Positions 57,581 through 64,000 of a stretch of 64,000 nt of DNA are shown here, piece after piece. The notes under the pieces are model-generated. The model saw only the letters and a list, made by a program, of their open reading frames with translations, was not told the DNA's origin and did not search any database. Both the position numbers and the translations under genes were made by a program. Each line of letters starts with the position of its first letter. Position 1 is the stretch's first letter. This DNA is from Ochrobactrum teleogrylli (GTDB lineage Bacteria; Pseudomonadota; Alphaproteobacteria; Rhizobiales; Rhizobiaceae). The stretch lies in assembly GCF_006376685.1 (NCBI RefSeq), contig NZ_VEWL01000001.1, forward strand, positions 437,869-501,868, given 5' to 3'.

Positions 57581-59259
57581 ACGGTCTGCAAGCGCTCCGC
57601 CCGATCCTGCGCCTGTTTTTCAGAACCAAAGGTTCCGCCCTTTATGCAGGCATTGCCGCGGCTACGGTCACGGTGTTGGCTGGCATCGCGCTGCTCGGTC
57701 TTTCCGGTTGGTTCATTACGGCAACCGCCATTGCGGGCCTCAGCCTTGCAACCGCCATCGTGTTCGACGTTTTCGCACCAGCTGCCGGTATCCGGTTTCT
57801 CGCGATCGTGCGCACAGGCGCGCGTTACCTCGAACGCCTTGTCACCCACGACGCGACACTCGCCATTCTGGCGGCGTTGCGCGAAACGCTGTTTCGCAGC
57901 TGGGCAAAACCGGTAGCGGCCAATGCGCTGTTGAAGCGCCCGGCACGGCTTCTGTTCCGCTTGACTGCGGATATCGATGCGCTGGATTCGCTTTATCTGC
58001 GTGTCGTCGTGCCGATTGGCGCCGCGCTCGCAACCGCGCTTGTGGCTGGCATAGCGCTTGCTCTGATGCACCCGCTGTTCGGACTTGCTGTTGCAATTCT
58101 CCTTCTTCTCGTCGGTTTGAACCTACCGTTACTGGCTGCACGACGTTCGGAAAAGCCGATGCGCAGGCGCGCCAAGGGCACGGAAGCATTGCGCGCCCGC
58201 ACGGTCGATCTGGTTGCAGGCCAGACGGAACTGCTGATGGCCGGGCGGATGCAGGCACAAAATGAAGCGCTTATCCGGGCTGACAGTTATGTGGCGGCGT
58301 CTGATCGCGGGCTCAACCGCGTCGAGATCAAAACCGGCGCGGGGCTTGGGGTGGCCCATGCCGCACTTTTGGCTGGCGGCCTTATTGGCGCTGGCTGGCT
58401 GGTGCAGGCGGGGACAATCGGCGCTCCGGTTGCAGCTTTGGCGATGCTGGTTATTCTTGGCGCAATGGAGCCTTTCGCGGCGCTACGGCGCGGCGCGATG
58501 GAACTTGGCCGCACCATTCTGGCTGCCCGGCGCGTTGGCCCGCAATTGCGTGATGAGAAGGTGGTTGCCGGTCTACCTACGCCGCCGGATGGTTTGGCAA
58601 TACAGCTTCAAAACCTGTCTGTTCGCCATGACGATGCAGCCGTCGATGCCCTGAAATCCATCAATCTTACCGTCGAAGAGGGCGAGCGCGTCGCCATCGT
58701 TGGCACCAGCGGTGCAGGGAAATCGACGCTGTTCAACGTGCTCGCAGGTGAAATCGCGGTGAAGGACGGCAGCGCTAGAGTGCTGGCCAGTTGTTTGCTG
58801 ACCCAGCGCACAGAGCTTTTTCAGGATAGCCTTCGCGATAATCTGCGGCTCGCCAAACCGGACGCCGATGATGCGGCGCTGATGCAGGCTTTGCAGACCG
58901 CTGGTCTCGGAGAATTCGTCGAAACCCTGCCGAGCGGTCTCGACACGATGCTGGGCGAGGGCGGTCTGGGATTATCCGGCGGGCAGGCAAGGCGTCTTGC
59001 TCTGGCGCGCCTGTTTTTAAGCGAATCGTCCTTATGGCTTCTCGACGAACCGACCGAGGGGCTCGACGGGGCGACCGCCGAAGATGTGCTGGCGCGGTTG
59101 CGGGCGCAGTCGGGCGGACAAACCTTGCTTGTCGCCACACATATCCAGCGCGAAGCGCGGATTTGCGACCGGATCATTGTTTTGAATCAAGGCGCTCTAG
59201 TTGAGTCTGTGCGCATGAGTGACCAGCGTTTCGGTGAGATACTCAATACCATGAGGTAA
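57577..59259 (+). CDS. cydC: Cysteine/glutathione ABC exporter subunit CydC
   Basis: 560 aa from ATG 57577, which overlaps the cydD stop and follows GGAGGG; a start 21 bases earlier is less likely. Membrane domain about 20-320; then Walker A GTSGAGKST, signature LSGGQARRLALARL and Walker B LWLLDEPTEGLD, with IAIVHI-type switch region ATHIQRE. It pairs with CydD. The signature is intact in both subunits here. A 248-base gap to cydA follows. Confidence 0.93.
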   Translation: MNGLQALRPILRLFFRTKGSALYAGIAAATVTVLAGIALLGLSGWFITATAIAGLSLATAIVFDVFAPAAGIRFLAIVRTGARYLERLVTHDATLAILAALRETLFRSWAKPVAANALLKRPARLLFRLTADIDALDSLYLRVVVPIGAALATALVAGIALALMHPLFGLAVAILLLLVGLNLPLLAARRSEKPMRRRAKGTEALRARTVDLVAGQTELLMAGRMQAQNEALIRADSYVAASDRGLNRVEIKTGAGLGVAHAALLAGGLIGAGWLVQAGTIGAPVAALAMLVILGAMEPFAALRRGAMELGRTILAARRVGPQLRDEKVVAGLPTPPDGLAIQLQNLSVRHDDAAVDALKSINLTVEEGERVAIVGTSGAGKSTLFNVLAGEIAVKDGSARVLASCLLTQRTELFQDSLRDNLRLAKPDADDAALMQALQTAGLGEFVETLPSGLDTMLGEGGLGLSGGQARRLALARLFLSESSLWLLDEPTEGLDGATAEDVLARLRAQSGGQTLLVATHIQREARICDRIIVLNQGALVESVRMSDQRFGEILNTMR

Positions 59260-59507
59260 GCCGGGCGGGCGAAGGTCCATCTATCAGGGGCTTTGCCAAC
59301 ACATGAGAATGGAAACGGCGGGCGGTCTTTATCCGATCTTCGTTTCAAACGGGCAATGTCATGACCACGCCCGTTACGCGAAAGCGCGTCGCGTCTGCCA
59401 ATTAATGCGACGTGCAAAATGAACTCGTTTTGGTCGCATTCTGCGATGCCGGGGATTTTTCCGGCCGCAAATGCTCTAGGAGGGCCGGGGATTACCGGCT
59501 GAAAAAG
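59260..59507. promoter_or_regulatory. Intergenic region between cydC and cydA
   Basis: 248 bases without a gene. AACGGGC (59348-59354) and GCCCGTT (59369-59375) form a 7-bp inverted repeat with a 14-base spacer. The region may hold a second promoter for cydABX. No TTGAT-N4-ATCAA FNR/FixK site is visible. Confidence 0.5.
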
Positions 59508-61085
59508 ATGGAACTCGATATTGTCTCCCTGTCGCGATTGCAGTTTGCAATCACGGCACTTTATCACTTCCTCTTCGTACCTCTGACGTTGGGTCTTTCC
59601 GTGCTGCTGGCCATCATGGAAACCGTTTATGTGATGACGGGGCGACTCATCTGGCGACAGATGACGAAATTCTGGGGTACTCTGTTTGGCATCAACTTCG
59701 CGATCGGTGTCGCGACGGGCATTGTGATGGAATTCCAGTTCGGCATGAACTGGAGCTATTACAGCCATTATGTGGGCGATATTTTCGGCGCCCCGCTGGC
59801 CATTGAAGGCCTGATGGCCTTCTTCCTCGAAGCGACCTTTGTGGGTCTGTTCTTCTTTGGTTGGGACCGTCTTTCCAAGGTCGGCCACCTGATCGCGACC
59901 TATGCCGTCGCGGCGGGATCGAATTTCTCCGCCTTGTGGATTCTCATCGCCAATGGCTGGATGCAGAACCCGGTCGGATCGGCCTTCAATCCCGAAACCA
60001 TGCGCATGGAAATCACCGATTTCTTCGCGGTTCTGATGAACCCGGTGGCGCAGGCCAAATTCGTGCATACGGTTTCAGCCGGTTATGCGACTGCATCGGT
60101 GTTCGTTCTGGGCGTTTCCGCCTGGTATCTCCTGAAAGGACGCTCGGTTGAGCTCGCCAAGCGTTCGATGACGGTTGCCGCATCGTTCGGTCTGGCCGCT
60201 TCGCTTTCCGTCGTCGTTCTGGGCGATGAAAGCGGTTATCTGGCCAACGAACACCAGAAGATGAAGATCGCCGCCATCGAAGCTATGTGGGAAACGGAAC
60301 CGGCACCCGCGCCGTTTACCGCTTTCGGCATCCCGGACCAGCAGGCGCGCGAAACCCATTTCGCAGTGCAAATTCCCTGGGTCATGGGGTTGATCGGCAC
60401 GCGTTCGCTAACTACGCCGATCCAGGGCATCAACGAACTGGTTCAGAATGCGGAGAACCATATCCGCAACGGTATCGTCGCCTATGATGCGTTGCAGAAA
60501 ATCCGTGCCGCTGGCGACACCAGTGCCGTTCCACAGGATGTGAAGGACGTTTTCGCCGACAACAGCCAATGGCTGGGCTATGCGCTTCTTCTGAAGCGTT
60601 ATGTGGACGATCCGCGCACGGCTACCGACGAACAGATCACCAAGGCCGCAAACGACACGGTTCCGGGTGTTCTGCCGCTGTTCTGGGCATTCCGCATCAT
60701 GGTTGCCATCGGTTTCGCCTTGATCTTGCTGACTGGCACGTTCTTTGTGCTGTCGGCGCGGCGCAAGCTTGATCAGCATCGCTTCCTTTTGAAAGTGGCG
60801 GTCTTTGCAATTCCGCTGCCGTGGATCGCTGCCGAAATGGGCTGGATCGTCGCCGAATTCGGACGTCAGCCATGGATTATCGAAGGCATTCTGCCGACAG
60901 CAGTTGCCGTCTCCAATCTCGGCGCGTCGACGGTTCTGCTCACCATCATCGGCTTTGTCGCGATCTACACAGTCCTGTTCATCATCGAAATGGGCCTGAT
61001 GATCCGCGCTATCAAAGCCGGGCCGGAACCCGACAGCAAACCTGAAGCCATGCTTGCACCTGCCAGCATTGCGCCAGCGGAGTAA
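59508..61085 (+). CDS. cydA: Cytochrome bd ubiquinol oxidase subunit I
   Basis: 525 aa from ATG 59508 (MELDIVSLSRLQFAIT, the family start); the open frame extends upstream but those residues are not CydA-like. His20 in ALYHFLFVPLTLG is the heme b595/d axial ligand. GRQPW near the end is diagnostic. The length is near E. coli CydA (522 aa), which implies the long Q-loop. It oxidises quinol in the inner membrane and reduces oxygen to water with high affinity. A ribosome site is weak, although AGGAGGG lies further upstream. Confidence 0.95.
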   Translation: MELDIVSLSRLQFAITALYHFLFVPLTLGLSVLLAIMETVYVMTGRLIWRQMTKFWGTLFGINFAIGVATGIVMEFQFGMNWSYYSHYVGDIFGAPLAIEGLMAFFLEATFVGLFFFGWDRLSKVGHLIATYAVAAGSNFSALWILIANGWMQNPVGSAFNPETMRMEITDFFAVLMNPVAQAKFVHTVSAGYATASVFVLGVSAWYLLKGRSVELAKRSMTVAASFGLAASLSVVVLGDESGYLANEHQKMKIAAIEAMWETEPAPAPFTAFGIPDQQARETHFAVQIPWVMGLIGTRSLTTPIQGINELVQNAENHIRNGIVAYDALQKIRAAGDTSAVPQDVKDVFADNSQWLGYALLLKRYVDDPRTATDEQITKAANDTVPGVLPLFWAFRIMVAIGFALILLTGTFFVLSARRKLDQHRFLLKVAVFAIPLPWIAAEMGWIVAEFGRQPWIIEGILPTAVAVSNLGASTVLLTIIGFVAIYTVLFIIEMGLMIRAIKAGPEPDSKPEAMLAPASIAPAE

Positions 61086-61090
61086 GGACC

Positions 61091-62245
61091 ATGATACTCA
61101 GCGAATTGTTGGACTATGAAACCCTTCGCATCATCTGGTGGGTACTGCTCGGCGTGCTGCTGATCGGCTTTGCCGCGATGGACGGGTTTGATTTGGGCGT
61201 GGATATTCTGATGCCGCTCGTCGGCAAAACGGATGTCGAGCGTCGCGTCATCATCAACACGATCGGCCCAGTCTGGGAAGGCAATCAGGTCTGGCTGATC
61301 CTCGGCGGCGGCGCAATCTTCGCCGCCTGGCCACCGCTCTATGCGGTGTCCTTCTCGGGCTTCTATCTGGCGATGTTCGTTATCCTGTTTGCCCTCATCC
61401 TGCGCCCGGTTGGTTTCAAATACCGCTCGAAGCGTGAGGGCAAGGCATGGCGTCGCGGCTGGGACATTGCCCTGTTCATCGGCGGGTTTGTACCGGCTCT
61501 GATCTTCGGCGTCGCAGTCGGCAATGTGTTGCAGGGCGTACCGTTCCGTCTCAACGATGATCTCCAGATATTCTATGAGGGTTCGTTCTTCGGTCTGCTC
61601 AACCCGTTTGCACTTGTGTGCGGCGTGTTGTCGGTCACCATGCTGTCGATGCATGGCGCCTCGTGGCTGGTCCTCAAAACTACCGGAGAAATTCAGCAAC
61701 GAGCGCGGCGCTATGGCAGCATCGCCGCACTTCTCACGCTCGTTCTTTATGCTCTGGCCGGTGTTGCCAGCTGGTTCTGGGTGTCGGGCTACCGGATCAC
61801 AAGCGCCGTCGTTACCGATGGACCTTCCAATCCGCTGCGCAAGACGGTGGAGCTCGATCATAGCGCATGGTTTGCCAACTATGCGAATTATCCGATCCTG
61901 CTGATTGCTCCGGCGCTTGGCATTCTGGGCGCGATTGCGGTGTTTCTGACACTGCGTGGCGGACGTGAAGTTGCTCCGCTTCTGCTGGGCAAGCTCACGA
62001 TCTTCGGCATCATCTCGTCGGTCGGTGTGTCTATGTTCCCGTTCATTCTGCCGTCTTCGCTCGATCCCCGGGCAAGCCTGACGGTTTGGGATTCGTCTTC
62101 CAGCCACATGACCCTGTTCATCATGCTGGTCGTAACGCTCATCTTCCTGCCGATCATCGTTGCCTACACGTCCTGGGTTTACCGGGTGCTGTGGGGCAAG
62201 GTGGACAAGGATATGATCGAAGACGAGAGCAACCACGCTTATTGA
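61091..62245 (+). CDS. cydB: Cytochrome bd ubiquinol oxidase subunit II
   Basis: 384 aa, five bases after cydA. It has YETLRIIWWVLLGVLLIGFA and FAAMDGFDLGVDIL (here GFAAMDGFDLGVD), NTIGPVWEGNQVWLI, and eight to nine membrane helices. It binds no heme but completes the oxidase. It is followed by a hairpin and then the small cydX gene. Confidence 0.95.
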   Translation: MILSELLDYETLRIIWWVLLGVLLIGFAAMDGFDLGVDILMPLVGKTDVERRVIINTIGPVWEGNQVWLILGGGAIFAAWPPLYAVSFSGFYLAMFVILFALILRPVGFKYRSKREGKAWRRGWDIALFIGGFVPALIFGVAVGNVLQGVPFRLNDDLQIFYEGSFFGLLNPFALVCGVLSVTMLSMHGASWLVLKTTGEIQQRARRYGSIAALLTLVLYALAGVASWFWVSGYRITSAVVTDGPSNPLRKTVELDHSAWFANYANYPILLIAPALGILGAIAVFLTLRGGREVAPLLLGKLTIFGIISSVGVSMFPFILPSSLDPRASLTVWDSSSSHMTLFIMLVVTLIFLPIIVAYTSWVYRVLWGKVDKDMIEDESNHAY

Positions 62246-62252
62246 TCGGGCA

Positions 62253-62273
62253 GCGGGCGGCTTAGCCGCCCGC
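62253..62273 (+). terminator. Hairpin between cydB and cydX
   Basis: A 9-bp perfect stem (GCGGGCGGC/GCCGCCCGC) with a TTA loop and no proper T run. It may attenuate transcription or stabilise the cydAB message, lowering cydX relative to cydAB. Confidence 0.5.
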
Positions 62274-62301
62274 GCCTTTCAATCTAAGAAAGGAAAGCAA
62301 T

Positions 62302-62457
62302 ATGTGGTATTTTTCCTGGCTTCTGGGCTTGCCGCTCGCCGCAGCTTTCGCTGTGCTCAATGCCATGTGGTATGAACTGATGGACGACCGGGCACGCAAG
62401 CGTCTTGCAGCCGATCCGACTGCAGATCTGGCACACCAAGGTACGAAGCATCACTAA
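62302..62457 (+). CDS. cydX: Cytochrome bd small subunit CydX
   Basis: 51 aa, ATG 62302 with AAGGAAAG upstream. It starts MWYFSWLLGLPLAAAFAVLN, matching the CydX/YbgT family (E. coli begins MWYFAWILG), followed by the family-typical NAMWYEL and a polar tail. It has one membrane helix; CydX stabilises the heme d site of CydAB. It lies 56 bases after cydB. Confidence 0.93.
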   Translation: MWYFSWLLGLPLAAAFAVLNAMWYELMDDRARKRLAADPTADLAHQGTKHH

Positions 62458-62466
62458 CAAACGGAG

Positions 62467-62492
62467 CGGCCCGGAAACGGGCCGTTTTCTTT
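62467..62492 (+). terminator. Terminator of the cyd operon
   Basis: CGGCCCG/CGGGCCG (62467-62473 / 62478-62484) with a GAAA tetraloop, then TTTTCTTT. It lies 10 bases after the cydX stop. Confidence 0.92.
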
Positions 62493-62509
62493 ATGGGCTG
62501 ATATTGGTC

Positions 62510-63283
62510 TTAGGCCGATGGTATCGAGAGTTCCGCTACGAAATCATAGGCATCACCACGATAGAGCGATTTGGTGAACTCGACCGCGCGGCCTGATGCG
62601 AGATAGGAAATACGCTCGATGGACAAACCGGCATCGCCGGTCTTGACGCCGAGTATCCGGGCATCGGGGTCCTTGATGTTGCAGGCGGAGATGCGCTGCA
62701 CGGCGCGTACCGGACGAAAGCCGGTACGTCCGAGTTCGGCATAGAGCGATCCCTTGACTGCATCGGGATCGGGCAAAACTTCGCTCGACAAGCTGGCGCG
62801 CTCGATAGCCAGCGGAAGATCGCTTGCCATGCGCAAACGGCCAAGTCGCGCAACCCGGGTTTCGGATGAAACGCCAAGCTTCATCATTTCTTCGGGCGAC
62901 GGATAATAGAGGCCGCGTTCCAGCCATTTGGATTGGGTGGCGATGCCGCGCCGCGCCATGTCTTCGGTAAAAGATGTGAGCATGGAAAGCGACTGCTGCA
63001 CCCGCTCGCTCGGGCGCACAACAAAAGTGCCGGAGCCGTGACGACGCACCAGAAGTCCCGATTTGACGAGATCGTCCACCGCCTTGCGCACAGTTACGCG
63101 GCTGATATTAGCATATTCCGCAATGTCACGTTCGGGCGGCAGCGCCTCGCCATCGGCAAGATGTCCGGCACGAATCGCTGCCTCCAGCGACTGGCGCAGC
63201 TGCATGTAAAGCGGTCCCGCGCCAGAAGTTGGCGCAGTGCCCTGAAGGTTTTTGGGGAGAAAGGCGCTGAAATTGCCGCTCAT
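62510..63283 (-). CDS. GntR-family regulator, HutC/UTRA subfamily
   Basis: 257 aa. The N-terminal winged helix (about 25-95) has LPPERDIAEYANISRVTVRKAVDDLV and RHGSGTFVV. A UTRA ligand-binding domain follows (about 110-255), with RLGRLRMASDLPLAIERASL and AVEFTKSLYRGDAYDF. UTRA proteins respond to small sugars or amino acids; this type (NagR/YvoA-like) often senses GlcNAc-6-phosphate. Its start overlaps the upstream kinase stop (ATGA), so it probably regulates that amino-sugar unit. Confidence 0.9.
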   Translation of the reverse strand: MSGNFSAFLPKNLQGTAPTSGAGPLYMQLRQSLEAAIRAGHLADGEALPPERDIAEYANISRVTVRKAVDDLVKSGLLVRRHGSGTFVVRPSERVQQSLSMLTSFTEDMARRGIATQSKWLERGLYYPSPEEMMKLGVSSETRVARLGRLRMASDLPLAIERASLSSEVLPDPDAVKGSLYAELGRTGFRPVRAVQRISACNIKDPDARILGVKTGDAGLSIERISYLASGRAVEFTKSLYRGDAYDFVAELSIPSA

Positions 63284-64000
63284 GCACGCGCCTCATCCTT
63301 GTGGCCGTAGCGCTTGAGCGCGAGCTGCAAAGCTCCGGTCAAAGCGTCCGCTGCCGGTTGAACAATGAGCTTCTGCTGGCTTGCGGGGAGCCACTCCACA
63401 TAAAGCGGCGCCATCCCGCCCAACAAACTGATCCGTTCCGCGCCCTGAGCAATCAACATGTCCAGCGTTTCGCTGACATAGCCTGCCGAGCGTTGCAGAA
63501 GCATGCGCGCGGTCTCATCGCCATTAGCAGCATATTGGAAAATACGCGGAGCATATTTGCCGAAATCGCCCGGCTTTGCCGTCCAGGCGAATTCAACCAG
63601 ATTGTCGGGATTATTGCCGAACTCATTGAGCACGTCTGTTGTCAGGCGGCTGCGGGGATGAATGCCGTCATGCACCAGCAGGCATTCTTGCAACAAGCTT
63701 TGTCCAAGCCGCGCGCCGCTGCCAAGATCGCTGAGCGGAAACCCCCAGCCACCGACCGAATGAATTCGTTCGTGCTGCCGGACGATATAGGCCGTTCCGG
63801 TGCCTAAAATGGCCACGATCCCGTCCTGATCGCCAAGCGCACCCTGCAATGCGATAAGACCGTCGAACTCGACATTGGCGTGAGCAAAGGGGAGGCCGCG
63901 TTCAATAGGCAGGCCCGCGCCTTGGACATTGCCGCCAGCAAGTCCGAGCACCGCATGGCTTTCGTCATAGTGGCTTTGGTCCAGCCCCGCATCGGCGAAG
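63280..64000 (-). CDS. BadF/BcrA-type sugar kinase, incomplete at window edge
   Basis: The frame stays open to the window end, so the start lies beyond 64000; an internal GTG at 63951 is not the true start. The visible part has GIVAILGTGTAYIVRQ, the phosphate-binding ATPase loop of the ASKHA fold, GGWGFPLSDLGSGARLG, and ISLLGGMAPLYVEWL near the C-terminus. It matches N-acetylglucosamine kinases of the BadF/BadG/BcrA/BcrD family. It probably phosphorylates GlcNAc or a related amino sugar in the cytoplasm. It is coupled with the UTRA regulator downstream. Confidence 0.85.
   Translation of the reverse strand, partial: FADAGLDQSHYDESHAVLGLAGGNVQGAGLPIERGLPFAHANVEFDGLIALQGALGDQDGIVAILGTGTAYIVRQHERIHSVGGWGFPLSDLGSGARLGQSLLQECLLVHDGIHPRSRLTTDVLNEFGNNPDNLVEFAWTAKPGDFGKYAPRIFQYAANGDETARMLLQRSAGYVSETLDMLIAQGAERISLLGGMAPLYVEWLPASQQKLIVQPAADALTGALQLALKRYGHKDEARA

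Overview
The window looks like a chromosomal stretch of an alphaproteobacterium of the Hyphomicrobiales (rhizobia group), most likely Brucellaceae (Ochrobactrum/Brucella). The evidence is the GC-rich coding sequence, the PrsD/PrsE-like type I exporter, the group 2 Mrp (Pha-type) antiporter operon with a fused MrpA/MrpB subunit, the alpha-E/transglutaminase/Anbu operon, and the cydDCABX order behind a GbsR-type regulator. The genus is inferred from gene content, not from a marker gene. I see no rRNA, tRNA, CRISPR array, prophage or insertion sequence.

Bases 1-22046 form one large surface-glycan and secretion locus. On the minus strand a type I ABC exporter and its membrane-fusion protein (10898-7711) are followed by a separate small RTX calcium-binding protein (7301-6642). 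Next comes a five-gene operon (6494 to the window edge): a 769-aa GT2 protein, a methyltransferase, a GT4 glycosyltransferase, a membrane-anchored coiled-coil protein and a truncated GT-like protein. Three of these five share a recurring module with a 'GW..D' motif. On the plus strand lie a MarR-type regulator, a GT4 enzyme, a 501-aa unrecognised protein, an 894-aa GT2-GT4 fusion, two tandem pyruvyl transferases, a secreted clan GH-A glycosidase and an SGNH hydrolase. One palindrome, TTCAAAWTTTGAA, occurs in three AT-rich intergenic regions of this locus (upstream of the RTX gene, of marR and of the 501-aa gene). It may be the operator of a shared regulon.

Bases 22050-38880 hold envelope and metabolic genes: pbpC with an alpha-2-macroglobulin (a periplasmic defence pair), formaldehyde dehydrogenase, DUF488, a MarR regulator divergent from DUF899 and VOC genes, and a 33-aa membrane peptide. 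They also hold metA behind a SAM-clan riboswitch with a visible ribosome-site hairpin; its Glu111 predicts acetyl-CoA rather than succinyl-CoA as donor. A GH25 lysozyme lipoprotein, a MocR regulator divergent from a flavin-type protein, and a small unknown gene complete this part.

Bases 39103-48328 carry a FUSC-type exporter, mog, the four-gene Anbu operon (ATP-grasp, alpha-E, transglutaminase, Anbu peptidase), a nitroreductase and a FAD/NAD(P)-binding protein. Bases 48786-54837 are the six-gene mrp cation/proton antiporter operon. Bases 55221-62457 are a GbsR-type regulator followed by cydD, cydC, cydA, cydB and the 51-aa cydX, encoding cytochrome bd oxidase and its assembly transporter. The window ends in a GntR regulator overlapping an incomplete BadF/BcrA-type sugar kinase. 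Short ATGA or TGATG overlaps throughout indicate translational coupling inside the operons.
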